From Photorhabdus laumondii subsp. laumondii (lineage in GTDB: Bacteria; Pseudomonadota; Gammaproteobacteria; Enterobacterales; Enterobacteriaceae): a stretch of 64,000 bases of DNA. The DNA lies in the NCBI RefSeq assembly GCF_003343245.1, contig NZ_CP024901.1:558001-622000 (forward strand). Direction: 5' to 3'. The notes below the pieces were generated by a model that saw only the letters and a program-made list of their open reading frames with translations, did no database searches and had not been told where the DNA came from. The position numbers and the translations under genes are program-made. This document shows, in pieces, positions 58,701 through 64,000 of the stretch (position 1 is its first letter; each line of letters opens with the position of its first letter).

Positions 58701-60517
58701 TTGGCAGTGAGGGACATCTTATCTTTGCCATTCTGCTGCATTACTCCACTCTGATGGCTTAATGTGTCTGTTTTTATTGTAATCTTGTCGGCGGTAGTGA
58801 CTGCTTTTTTGTTCAGTTGCAGGTTGTGGGCTTGTATATCCAGTTCACCATTGGAGAGCAGTTCGCCTCCGTCACCTATCCACTGATGGGTGTTGAGTGA
58901 CAGTTTACCTTTACCGGCGAGTTGAATTGTCCCTCCTTCTGTGTTGTCCGCTTTCTCGTGGACGGTTAGGTTCAGGTCATTCCCGTTATTGGCGATTTTT
59001 CCATGACGGTTGTCCAGATTTCTTGTGGTGATAGCCAGTCGTTTCCCTTCATTGAGAAGGGTCCCGCTTTGGTTATTCAGTGTTTGGGTGTTCAGTACCA
59101 GCTCGCCGTTGCCGGTTTGATTAATTTTTCCCTGATTGTTGGATAAGTCTGGAGTCGTTAAGTTGATTTCTCGTGCTACCAGTGTGCCGCCGTCGTTGTT
59201 AAATTGGCCTGGTGCTTTAGCTGTAAAGCGGTCCGCGGTGACTGTAGCGTTGGCGGTACTAATCTCTTGCTGACTGGCAGTGAGCTGAATGTTGTTAGCA
59301 GAAGTTTGGCTGCCGCTGAGATCAATCTTTTTACTCTGTGCTTCCAGAGTATTGGTTGCCAGATTTTTTCCATTGGCCTGAATGTGCTGTTTGGCGGTCA
59401 GTGTCAGCGATCCGGGCAGTGTGGCTTTTCCTTTATTATCAATACCGGCGGATAGGGTGCTGCCGCTGGCGCTTTGTATCGACTCCGCTTTGATTATGGT
59501 ATTGCTTCGTGCGGCAATTGTGCCACTGTTCTCAATCAGTCCATCAACCGTGAGACGGACTTCACCGGCGGTTGCTCCGATGTGGCCGGCGTTACGTACC
59601 CCTACGCCAAATTCGGTACCCACCAGCATAATTTTATTGGCGTACATGCCACCCAAAGCTGCTACGTCCAGCGTAAATGAGGGATTCTCGCTGCCGTCAG
59701 CAGATTTTTTCTCAATGTTCTGGTGAGCTGCATCAACGATATTACGTCCGGTTGTGATTTTTAGATCTTTCGCGTGCAGTTTGCCGTTGATGACCACCGA
59801 GCGGGCAATAATTTCGGTGTAATTTTGTTGTGAGCTGTCCAGTCCCAGCCCTTCTATGCGGACTTCTCCCCGGTCAATATCAAAGCCTTTCAGTCGGCCT
59901 TGTTCCATCATGGCCTGTCCTGTGGTGAGTGTTGCGCGATGGGCGTTAATGAATCCGCAGCCGTTGCAAGTGATGCCCGCCGGGTTGGCAATAATAACGT
60001 TGGCTTTTTGTCCGGCGACTTCTATCCAGCCATTAAGTTTACTGGCGTTAATACTGTTCACTTCATTGAGAATGATTTTGGCTTCTGCTTTGGCAAGCCA
60101 AGGATTGCCTGCCACCATACCGCCCAGTTGAGTTTGGACAGCATTGTGACTGTTGTTAAGGATGACGCCTCGTTTATCGATATCAAATTGGCTGTAGGTA
60201 TTACGCGAGATACCTGCGGCGTTAGGGGTTTGAATATCGATTTGTGGCGTACCGTTTGCACTGTTCAGGATAGTCGGTTGCTGATTACCCGGTGCTTGTC
60301 CGTCGGCCACAATATTGGCTTGTGCTGTTAGGGAGATGCAGCCGGTTGCCAATAACAAACTCAGTCGTAACGCTGTTAACCGGCAAAGGCATTGTGGTGA
60401 TTGCCGACGACTGCGGCGGCGTACCGTACTACCTTGCCCGGAAGTTGCAATATCGGCCACGACCATCAGCATGTTTCGTGCTTTGTTAAAGATAATACGA
60501 TACAGATGCTTGTTCAT
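46769..60517 (-). CDS. cdiA: Giant CdiA-type contact-dependent inhibition effector with LHH nuclease tip
   Basis: 4,582 residues. The extended signal peptide (MNKHLYRIIFNKARNMLMVV to SLTAQA, ~70 residues) leads into the TPS haemagglutination domain (NIVADGQAPGNQQPTI; NPAGITCNGCGFINAHRATL). Next come thousands of residues of FHA-type repeats (LDNxxG units), an exit/receptor region with Arg/Lys-rich KKKKRRFRGTK, a Pro-rich 30-residue repeat, FHA-2 repeats and a pretoxin domain ending in VENN (Val4243). The last 340 residues are the toxin; VNLHHMLQKQDGPIAEVTQS and HKDNHKVIHI match the LHH branch of HNH/EndoVII nucleases. GGAGA precedes the start. Secreted by the CdiB encoded upstream; delivers the tip into neighbouring bacteria. 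Confidence 0.93.
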   Translation of the reverse strand: MNKHLYRIIFNKARNMLMVVADIATSGQGSTVRRRSRRQSPQCLCRLTALRLSLLLATGCISLTAQANIVADGQAPGNQQPTILNSANGTPQIDIQTPNAAGISRNTYSQFDIDKRGVILNNSHNAVQTQLGGMVAGNPWLAKAEAKIILNEVNSINASKLNGWIEVAGQKANVIIANPAGITCNGCGFINAHRATLTTGQAMMEQGRLKGFDIDRGEVRIEGLGLDSSQQNYTEIIARSVVINGKLHAKDLKITTGRNIVDAAHQNIEKKSADGSENPSFTLDVAALGGMYANKIMLVGTEFGVGVRNAGHIGATAGEVRLTVDGLIENSGTIAARSNTIIKAESIQSASGSTLSAGIDNKGKATLPGSLTLTAKQHIQANGKNLATNTLEAQSKKIDLSGSQTSANNIQLTASQQEISTANATVTADRFTAKAPGQFNNDGGTLVAREINLTTPDLSNNQGKINQTGNGELVLNTQTLNNQSGTLLNEGKRLAITTRNLDNRHGKIANNGNDLNLTVHEKADNTEGGTIQLAGKGKLSLNTHQWIGDGGELLSNGELDIQAHNLQLNKKAVTTADKITIKTDTLSHQSGVMQQNGKDKMSLTAKTLNNQNGEIKGNGNLKINATTLDNSKGKIVATGGSTELIIEKNIENVDGRIETKTELTTKSQALNNHQGSLLAQRIDSQTKGHKFTNTAGQVIAQEKLTLNSGELDNTSGLLQSDSDMIVNTHGQKLTNTKDTKNGDEKEIKKGTILSKGNLELRTGDINNTAGIISAKGKTTLNAGNVDNTDGQLLSQQMAELTTQALDNTRGQIQSESSLLLDTQNQALTNTDSGKTGGIIAKDSLRISSGNLTNNAGVILGHGIHIDTHEQRLSNQKGTIASKKNLQLDSGELDSTSGQIKSDGDMTLDTHGKKLTTAKSSDTGGVTSKGALTLKTGEIDNHDGTITGTGTTTITGGELHNQRGKLVSKTGPLTLTVNNTDNSGGLLQSAGDLTLDTKSGLLTNTNSGKDRGIISIGNMKLTTQGVNNDAGLIHAGKNLILDGQKGTITNSNSQPNQGIRSSGDLTLTASAIDNHQGSVEADKQLTVTSGIVDNTGGLLKSGTTLSLNTQGQKLTNAQSGEKRGIRSGSDLKLEAGEIDNTAGLIDAQGETSLTSQNLNNTSGKILSRKKADLTTQTVNNQSGLIQSATSLKLDTQQHELTSTDGGIIAEEALELATGKLINDRGSIRGDQILINTHQQALNNVAGTIFSKKNLKLDSGELNSTGGRIESTGDMTLTTGDIDNQDGVIIGTGTTTVTGGELKNQGGTLASETGSLTLTVKKTDNSSGLLKSAGDLTLDTQGELLTNLNSGKTGGIISAGNVKLTAQGINNDAGWIHADKNLTLDGQQGKITNRNSQPKQGISSQGELTITAGAIDNQQGRIIADKQLNVTSTGAVDNTSGKMVSQHQQLTMNTGELNNTSGLLQSKTTLYLNTHGQKLTNTQSGDDLGIRSDSDLTLEAGEIDNTAGKIDSQGKTTLTSQNLNNTDGKILSKGKADLTTQAVNNQRGLIQSSASLKLDTQQHELTNTDSGKNGIVAEDALELTTGKLINDRGDIRGNETHINTHQQALNNLAGTIFSKKNLQLDSGELNSTGGRIESTGDMILDTHGKKLTTAKSDKTSGVISNGTLTLTTGEIDNQDGFIKGTGTTTVTGGDLKNQGGTLASETGSLTLTVKKTDNSGGLLKSAGDLTLDTQGELLTNLNSGKTGGIIGTGNVKLTTQGINNEAGWIHADKNLTLDGKQGKITNRNSQPEQGITSQGELTITAGAIDNQQGRVIADKQLNVTSTGAVDNTSGKIVSQHQQLTMNTGELNNTSGLLQSKTTLYLNTHGQKLTNTQSGDDLGIRSDSDLTLEAGEIDNTAGKIDSQGETKLTSQNLNNTDGKILSKGKADLTTQAINNQRGLIQSSASLKLDTQQQKLTNTDSGKLNGILALDSLKLITGELINDFGYIRGDETHINSHQQTLSNLTGTIVSKKNLKLDSGELDSTGGLIKSDGNMTIDTHGKKLTTAKSGDTRGVISEGTMTLTADEIDNQDGFIKGTGTTIVTGGELKNQGGTLISEKGSLTLSVNQTDNSGGLLQSAGKLTLDTHGHSLTNKNSGDRGGIRSQDDMLITSGDLHNQAGTITNRKIATVNNLQNTIVGTQQIKLITQAFNNQQGKVHSDGNLNLNTQGQRLNNTGDKDKSGEFSAQGDLTLDIGELNNDASFIAADGKTKITSTTLTNKKGLIAGNSGLEIHSQTLTNSNGSLKSANTVNIDTNGQLLDNQHGRIIGDDNTTVTSGKLNNQHGHIQGKKLTINTGQADTDNQDGKLLSADTMNLNTLQLDNRRGQVKAIGDATINAPKQTNNTGGLIHSDQQLTLKTAELINRETNHPDQGTEAQDLIIEAQQIDNTQGTLQGANRLQAIINQSLKNEQGLISGGKQLTIEDKTQKLTVNNQQGTLTGSEKVKIKANALSGDGQILSQGDIEVKLKQDFHNTGNIAADGKLSLETDGNIINDSTMKAEQAYLEAQNLTNTQTAEIRAKQTEVNVRNTLTNTGLIDGELTHLTANKVLDNTGTGRIYGDQIALKSGTLNNTAKDGKAAVIAARDRLDIGTGTLNNRNHAQIYSVGDMRIGGQLDENLAATSQAGRLSNHAATIEAGGSLKIDAAIIKNTNNGLVTDIVETEKSQRHEAVLSGRTARYDWSQVNTSRRNKYGVHRAVMPDGSGSEEFYEYRYTRTINETQIKESDPGKILSGGNMTINSAMLTNDDSQIVAGGILGGDIDELHNNATKGERIITDEGSEIRWYAKKKKRRFRGTKTSQGKDWDHYNPAPITETIDLKALAWQGNTRPNSTGITIDDRQTSRVQSTPTGINLTSRMAEAGEVTFTNATINAITLPNRDIPTDRPLLSPTGQQTEQLLSSGAVALPSRDALTEHPTLSPTGQQTEQVLSSSAVVLPNRDALTEHPVLPPVQQTERVLPPVTVTLPNSGPLDERPLVLPTGQQFELTLPSDTVQGQSVEPLIRIVAPDTRLPANSLFVVQPGSDSHYLVETDPKFTQYKKWLGTDYMQQQLTHDPVLAHKRLGDGFYEQRLVRDQITQLTGQRYLAGHNNDETQFKALMEAGVAFSKQQQLTPGIALSPSQMALLTSDIIWLTNRTVTLADGTKQTVTVPQVYARVNKGDLTSDGALLSGKNVTINSRRDITNSGTISGREVTQLAASNLTNSGFIQSGKVDLTARQDITNLGGQIRGRDRVSAQADRDITSASTLRGAGADRWQDRPAGIYVQNDNGTLSLKALNNIHLTASDVENAGKDGQTEITAGLDLTLDTLRTHRTENSDWGSDNYRHLTQQHDVGSQITTAGNLALRAGNNLNATAANVNAGQQLTAQAGNNITLNTGTASSDLIEHSKQTSKGLLSKSSVETHDEVHERRAQSTTLSGDRVTLQTGNDLNIIGSNVAGTQDVHLAAGNQLTITTADEARHETHFKQEKKSGLMGTGGIGFSVGKASQKSTTDIDSNLNKGSTVGSSQGNVTFSAGKQLNIHGSDVVAGRDTQLSGQNIHITSAENSHTAITKTEQKQSGLTVALSGTAGGALNSAVQTVQTANNESDSRIKALQGTKAALSGVQAVQAARLADAKGGDDKANNNLVGVSLSYGRQSSRSEQKQHQTTQQGSSLMTGDNLTLTASGTPNQHGDIRIQGGQLQAGKDLQLNASRDIQLSSSQNTEQTTGKNSSRGGSLGVGFTAGPGGTGINLSASTNHGKGRESGNGVSHNETTLDAGQTVTLNAGRDASLKGAQVSGEQITADVKRHLTLSSEQDSNRYDMKQQNVSAGVSVTLGPQPGGSLNLSASRDKIHSNFDSVQEQTGLFAGKGGYQVKVGEHTQLDGAVIASTADKDKNTLDTGTLGFGDIKNKADFKTEHHSASISTGGSAGGMFLSNLAANTLGGANREGHAQSTTHAAVSDGTLIIRDKDHQQQDVTALSRDTDHANNALSPIFDKEKEQQRLKQAQLIGEISAQVIDIASTEGAIIATKAAHAKLENISDPDREAAIKVLKDKGKTDITPALIKDQIYKTAYNAALNESGLGTGGKYHSALQAATAAIQGLAGGNIGQALAGGASPYLAGVIKDLTTDPKTHQVDVVTNTLAHAILGAVAAEVSGNNALAGAAGAAGGELAARELMKHIHGENAKVSDLSEEEKQTISTLSTLAAGLAGGIAGDSTGSAVTGAQAGKNAVENNALASRNLGDCRTLSPEACGKAKELSQRILDKGLPSVEDMRGKLASCQDDSCRKGVWTEYRQASDATINSLKQMALNGELSREELAFINHELGKELAVSGYRANDKIGRSEQSSWLNGGSGPLSGFFNTELRQKELEKSGLSKADAAQYVKEEQRNLLLLETAVGAIGGAASNKIQAKPSSVSSKNNVDKSVPAEATQVQPNQTANKSSTTTQTDVAKYFGQDRKYWSAEPVPFKGNKVYQRNDLFDPSRIDPKSGKTNVELMRAGRAPIGNDGKPVNLHHMLQKQDGPIAEVTQSFHKDNHKVIHINDNSIPSGINRSEFNKWRSDYWKQRANDFK
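51423..51800 (-). repeat. Four 90-base tandem repeats inside cdiA
   Basis: Copies of a GGTAGTR-type anchor recur at 51513, 51603, 51693 and 51783, exactly 90 bases apart. They encode 30-residue Pro/Thr/Gln-rich units (LPNRDALTEHP, LSPTGQQTEQ). The two middle copies are almost identical, so the number may vary between strains. Confidence 0.8.
54600..57050 (-). repeat. Large in-frame super-repeat in the FHA-1 region of cdiA
   Basis: The word ATTGTATCAGYCC and its surroundings recur at 54702, 55881 and 56973, giving unit lengths of 1,179 and 1,092 bases (393 and 364 codons). The first two copies are near-identical for hundreds of bases. Weaker copies extend to ~58.1 kb. Confidence 0.75.
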
Positions 60518-60575
60518 TGTTTCTCTCCGCTAACACTTTTTATCTACTACGCTTCGGCAACGTTGTTATTCTGAA

Positions 60576-62240
60576 TTAGTACTGCCAGTACAAACTGAAT
60601 CCGGTTGTAACTGATGAGGTTTGAAAGCCATCCGGTTTGGATAGTGGGATACCGGCAAACAGGTCATAGCTCACGCCTTTAAGACTGCCGCGACAACCTA
60701 GAACGCCGCCCGCCAGATGTTTTCCCAGTCGTTGCTCATTCCCCGGCCCGCCGATTTCGCCATAATCCATGCCCATATATAGGGATTGACCATTCAGTGG
60801 CGTTTGCCATTCCAGTTCGTTACGGCTGTACCAACCATGATCTCCATTTAGTGTGCGTTCGCCGTCAAATCCGCGTACGGTCCAGCGATTGCCAATTGAA
60901 AATTGATCCTGTGGCGTCAACGTTCTGGCGCTTATTTGGCGCAGGTACTGGGTTTTGTAGATGAATGGCTGAGAAAATAGGGTAAATGGCGCAGAAAGTG
61001 CCGCAGAAAACTGGGTTGTTTTAAGTAAGGCAGTTGCTTCACCGCGGACCTCTTCTGGTGCGGGTTGTGCCCCAAACCAGCGAGTTCCCCGCTGGTAAGT
61101 CACTCCGGCATCCAAGGTGGCACTACCGATGTAGTGACGATGAGATAATCCTAATTTCCAGCCAGCTGTTTCCCGGCGCTGTACGCCGATTTCCAGGTCA
61201 TTAATGAAGCTTTTGGATGTTCGACGATAAATCTCGCCGTTAACCGAGGTTTTTTGACCGGCGTTACGATGCAAGATCCGGCTGAGTTGGACATTCAGAT
61301 TTTTGCTTTCGCCGCTGTATTTGTCGTCTTTAGTTGGCCTGGCTACCTTTTGGTTGTAATCGTAATTACTGGCAGTGATGCCTGCCATCCAGTATCCCAC
61401 TGGTAGGGAGTAATGGATGGTGTAGTTTTTGCTGCTGCGACCAGAAGGAGAGCGAATATCGCGCCCACCGGAGATATAAAATAGATCACTCAACGCAAGA
61501 GGATTATCCAGATATAAAGTTAATCCGCCTTGGTAACGCCCGGTACTTTTAGAACCCGAATCGTCCAGATAGCTAGCGAGTCGCCAATGTCGTGACTGAC
61601 GCCAGTTCAGCACGATATCGCTTTCGCCTAACTGTTCATTCGGTACAATTTCCATGTCGGCTTGAACAGTAGGAAAACGTTGTAAATTTTCTAATCCTTG
61701 CTCAATATCCCGTAAGTCAAGCAGTTCTCCTTCGCGGGGAGGAAATGTGGTTATTCGTTGAATATAATTGCCACTTTCAGCGGTATAGCGAATATGCCCA
61801 ATTTTGCCCGGTATGATCATGAGTTTTAATGTCTTGGAATTAAGATTCTGACTGGGTGCTAATACTCGGCTAGTGACATAGCCATGATTAATTAACCGGT
61901 TTTGTATCCGAGTCATTAATATATTAATCCCCTGGGTGCCCAGACATTGGTTTTCTCCCTGTTGGGCTAAACGCTTTAAAGGTAACCAGTGAGGAAAATG
62001 TTCCGTGCCTTCAAGAACGACTCGCGTAATGGGAAAGCAGGGCGTATCGACGGGAAATGTAGAAGGTACTGCTGTTTCAGGAACAGACAGACGAATATCC
62101 GCCGGTGGCGGCGCTAATTGGGCTTCCAGTGCTTTCTGCCGTTCTTGTTGATGAATGAGTTGCTGATCTGATATTTCGGCGGCTTTAACATCGGTAGTAA
62201 CAATAAGAAAGCTAGTAAAAATAATAACCTTTTTTTTCAT
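60576..62240 (-). CDS. cdiB: CdiB/FhaC-family two-partner secretion transporter
   Basis: 554 residues from the ATG at 62240, followed by a signal peptide (MKKKVIIFTSFLIVTTDVKA). The N-terminal plug/POTRA part (FPITRVVLEGTEHFPHW; LMTRIQNRLINHGYVTSRVL; LKLMIIPGKIGHIRY) is followed by a 16-strand-type barrel. The conserved lid-loop VRGFDGERTLNGDHGWYSRN carries the VRGY/F motif and the protein ends LYWQY with an aromatic. It exports CdiA across the outer membrane. It is 58 bases upstream of cdiA in the same operon. The longer frame to 62267 would precede the signal peptide. Confidence 0.93.
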   Translation of the reverse strand: MKKKVIIFTSFLIVTTDVKAAEISDQQLIHQQERQKALEAQLAPPPADIRLSVPETAVPSTFPVDTPCFPITRVVLEGTEHFPHWLPLKRLAQQGENQCLGTQGINILMTRIQNRLINHGYVTSRVLAPSQNLNSKTLKLMIIPGKIGHIRYTAESGNYIQRITTFPPREGELLDLRDIEQGLENLQRFPTVQADMEIVPNEQLGESDIVLNWRQSRHWRLASYLDDSGSKSTGRYQGGLTLYLDNPLALSDLFYISGGRDIRSPSGRSSKNYTIHYSLPVGYWMAGITASNYDYNQKVARPTKDDKYSGESKNLNVQLSRILHRNAGQKTSVNGEIYRRTSKSFINDLEIGVQRRETAGWKLGLSHRHYIGSATLDAGVTYQRGTRWFGAQPAPEEVRGEATALLKTTQFSAALSAPFTLFSQPFIYKTQYLRQISARTLTPQDQFSIGNRWTVRGFDGERTLNGDHGWYSRNELEWQTPLNGQSLYMGMDYGEIGGPGNEQRLGKHLAGGVLGCRGSLKGVSYDLFAGIPLSKPDGFQTSSVTTGFSLYWQY

Positions 62241-62710
62241 TATTCTTTGGCATCCCGCACGCGTCATATAATTTTTGGGGCGCTATTAGTCATTAATTTG
62301 ACTTAATAATCAATATGTGGATTTACCTAGTGATATAATTGAAAAATATGGCTTGTTTTAAATTTCTAATAAAAACAAATAGATATATTTTTATTTGAAA
62401 ATGAGCAAGAGTGAAAAATGCGTTGTTAATTAATGAGTTATGTAACTAATGTCAGGTATTTTTGATTTAATTCTATATATTGATAAATATGTGATATATG
62501 TCACTAAGAATATTATTATGTAATTAAAGTTAAAGTAACTGAATAAACTATTACTTTATTTATTAAATAATGGGCGAGCTTGTTTCTCTCAGTTAAGATT
62601 GATGATTTTTTATTAGTTACAGCGTGTTTATTCAGCCATGAAATGTCTTGGTAAAGGGGGCTGAGGCCCTGGAAATGATTGAATGCTCCGAGCCATGCCC
62701 TAATTCCATC
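62241..62710. other. AT-rich promoter region of cdiBA
   Basis: 470 bases with no credible coding region. Very AT-rich, as expected for an H-NS-silenced island promoter. Contains a near-perfect CRP-type palindrome at 62490-62505. Confidence 0.5.
62490..62505. promoter_or_regulatory. CRP-like site upstream of cdiBA
   Basis: TGTGATATATGTCACT matches TGTGA-N6-TCACA with one mismatch, 250 bases before the cdiB start. Binding is plausible but unproven. Confidence 0.45.
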
Positions 62711-62839
62711 TATACCCTTCATCTTTCAAGCTGCTGCTTTGTTGGCTGCGTTCACTTACCCCAGTCACATAGTTATCTATGCTCCTGGGGATGCGTTCTC
62801 TTGCCGCCGCACTGCAACTTGAAATCTATTGGGTATATA
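62711..62839 (+). repeat. ERIC element, tandem copy 1 (diverged)
   Basis: Begins TATACCCTTCATCTTTCAAG. Core blocks TTACCCCAGTCACATAG and GCTCCTGGGGATGCG are close to the E. coli-type ERIC consensus. It shares its terminal TATA with the next copy. Confidence 0.88.
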
Positions 62840-62964
62840 CCCGTCATCTTTCAAGTTGCCTCTTTGTTGGCTGCACTCGCTCACCCCGGTCACATAGTTA
62901 TCTATGCTCCCGGGGATTCACTCCCTTGCCGCCGCGATGCATCTTGAAATCCATAAGGTATATT
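62836..62964 (+). repeat. ERIC element, tandem copy 2
   Basis: Typical Photorhabdus-type copy starting TATACCCGTCATCTTTCAAG, inserted head-to-tail at the TATA end of copy 1. Lies between the cdi island and ytjB. Confidence 0.9.
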
Positions 62965-63003
62965 GATTTCGATATCAAAATGATTTAGTAAGAAATTTTC
63001 GCT

Positions 63004-63648
63004 TTATTTCTCTTCTTCTCCATTTGCACTTGATTTACTGTTGGCTGTCAGTAAATAAGGCGATTGTTGCCATCGACTTGGTGTTAATTGCAATAGGTTA
63101 TGTGCCAGAATAAAACCAATTGCTAAAGCGAGTAAGATCATGATCCGGAGTAAGTTAGTTGTGTTATCCACCTGCTTGGACTCAGTTGCCAATTTGTGGG
63201 TATCCAGCGTCAGGCGCAGAAAGCCTTTTGGCTCATCTTTTCCTGGGATGGGGACGACTATCTGGTAGTTAAAATAGCTGCCCGCTTTTTTACCATCCAA
63301 AGATAGACGATCCCGCACCGAGACGTTTTCTCCGCTATGGGCAACCTGTGTCCCATTGTTAAGATAAACACTGGCATCAAGTATGCGGCTGTTTGTCGTC
63401 AGATGATGCAAATTAGCCAGTATCCGCTCATTATTAAGATCTTTGCTGCCACTCTCCATATAATCAGATAAGCTGAATGCGACTTGTTTTGCCAAGGTTT
63501 TTGCCAATTCCTCAAATTGATCCATCTGGGCTTGTTGGTGAGAACGGCTGAAATAAGAAACGCCCTGCATTAGAAATACTAATAAAGCAATGCAAATCAA
63601 GATAATAGCTGTTTTATGCAGTCGGAATTTTAATTTAGCTTTGATCAT
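63004..63648 (-). CDS. ytjB: YtjB-family membrane-anchored protein (SMP)
   Basis: 214 residues from the ATG at 63648, the E. coli length; GGAAGAG lies upstream, and a longer frame to 63720 is rejected. An N-terminal helix (TAIILICIALLVFLMQGVSY) and a second helix near 170 (LLRIMILLALAIGFILAHNL) bracket a periplasmic domain (SVRDRLSLDGKKAGSYFNYQ). YtjB is a poorly characterised inner-membrane protein, conserved divergent to serB in enterics, as here. Confidence 0.92.
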   Translation of the reverse strand: MIKAKLKFRLHKTAIILICIALLVFLMQGVSYFSRSHQQAQMDQFEELAKTLAKQVAFSLSDYMESGSKDLNNERILANLHHLTTNSRILDASVYLNNGTQVAHSGENVSVRDRLSLDGKKAGSYFNYQIVVPIPGKDEPKGFLRLTLDTHKLATESKQVDNTTNLLRIMILLALAIGFILAHNLLQLTPSRWQQSPYLLTANSKSSANGEEEK

Positions 63649-63763
63649 CGTTATCTCTTCCAAGCTTTGGTCAACGCAATGTTGCCAGATGCAGTACAGA
63701 GAGGATAGTTTGAAGCGCAATTTTTTGCTGTCAAATCATGTGGGATTACAGGAGTAGGGATTA

Positions 63764-64000
63764 ATGTCTAATAACCTGGCTTATCACTATTTGCCGGAAG
63801 AGGTCCATAAGTGGCCGGGATTACCACTTTCGTTAAGTGGTGAAGAAGTGATGCCGTTGGATTACCGAGCGGGTGACAGTGGTTGGTTGATATATGGCCG
63901 TGGCCTGGATAAACAACGTATTAGTAATTTTCAACATCGGCTTGGCGCTGCTATTGTCATCGTTTCTTCATGGCGTATTGATGATTATCAGGTAGTACGT
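63764..64000 (+). CDS. serB: Phosphoserine phosphatase SerB, 5' part
   Basis: 79 codons run off the window end. The start at 63764 follows an AGGAGTAGGG ribosome site. The N-terminal sequence (SNNLAYHYLPEEVHKWPGLP; YGRGLDKQRISNFQHRLGAA) matches the regulatory N-terminal part of enteric SerB, which makes serine from phosphoserine. The catalytic HAD domain lies beyond the window. Divergent from ytjB as in E. coli. Confidence 0.9.
   Translation, partial: MSNNLAYHYLPEEVHKWPGLPLSLSGEEVMPLDYRAGDSGWLIYGRGLDKQRISNFQHRLGAAIVIVSSWRIDDYQVVR

Noticed and set aside
47664..60533. Many plus-strand open frames of 60-190 codons opposite cdiA
   Set aside because: They are antisense shadows of the repetitive cdiA coding sequence: they recur at each cdiA copy, have skewed Ser/Leu/Val/Pro composition and no ribosome sites.
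62648..62988. Open frames of 69-99 codons upstream of ytjB
   Set aside because: Translations of the tandem ERIC elements, not genes.

Overview
The window is enterobacterial and almost certainly Photorhabdus. The grounds are a full-length insecticidal toxin-complex gene of the tcaC type next to a secreted chitinase, seven ERIC-type intergenic repeats, and a backbone that follows the enteric order yjjV - deo genes - ytjB - serB, opened up by large accessory insertions. The species call rests on recognised protein families and gene order; no database search was possible.

Layout. 0.5-4 kb: a three-gene minus-strand operon of envelope proteins (a beta-barrel-like protein, a BamA/TamA-type barrel, a DUF4056 lipoprotein). 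4-6.5 kb: benzoate-type transporter ydcO, queH, and a small acid-shock-like protein. 7-14 kb: decayed tca toxin locus (GH18 chitinase, intact tcaC, only the last ~139 codons of a tcaB-like gene). 14.4-21 kb: yjjV, an HD hydrolase, a NupC/NupX transporter behind a perfect CRP palindrome, then deoC-deoB-deoD, with deoA absent and an ERIC element in the deoC-deoB gap. 21-23.7 kb: a reverse transsulfuration pair (cystathionine beta-synthase and a cystathionine lyase/synthase).

24-28.3 kb holds the most novel-looking system: an AT-rich minus-strand operon starting with a 25-codon peptide gene, followed by two tandem MNIO-type (DUF692) enzymes that each keep the complete set of iron ligands, an unrecognised 168-residue protein, a flippase/MATE-like exporter and a GNAT acetyltransferase. 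This is the architecture of a ribosomally made, modified and exported peptide (RiPP). Upstream lies a perfect CRP palindrome and a five-codon mini-ORF with a strong ribosome site; a hairpin separates the precursor from the enzymes.

28.4-31.8 kb: remnants of IS1182-type and TnpB-type transposases, an unknown 214-residue protein and 1.6 kb of AT-rich DNA without genes. 31.7-62.3 kb: a two-partner secretion / contact-dependent inhibition island. cdiB and a 4,582-residue cdiA with an LHH-type nuclease tip and an SMI1/KNR4-type immunity gene are followed by an array of displaced toxin-immunity modules: an NS_2-type nuclease with YezG-type immunity, a probable membrane toxin with a two-helix membrane immunity protein, a frameshifted toxin with a DUF2247-like immunity protein, and a lone immunity gene. 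Modules are joined by the same short scar (symE 3' tail fused to a cdiA piece), terminator-like hairpins and two IS3-like end fragments. A GC-rich cassette (XRE regulator, CHC2/Toprim primase-helicase, tyrosine recombinase) with two inverted dif-like sites sits between cdiI and the first displaced module. 62.7-64 kb: tandem ERIC repeats, then the backbone resumes with ytjB and the start of serB.
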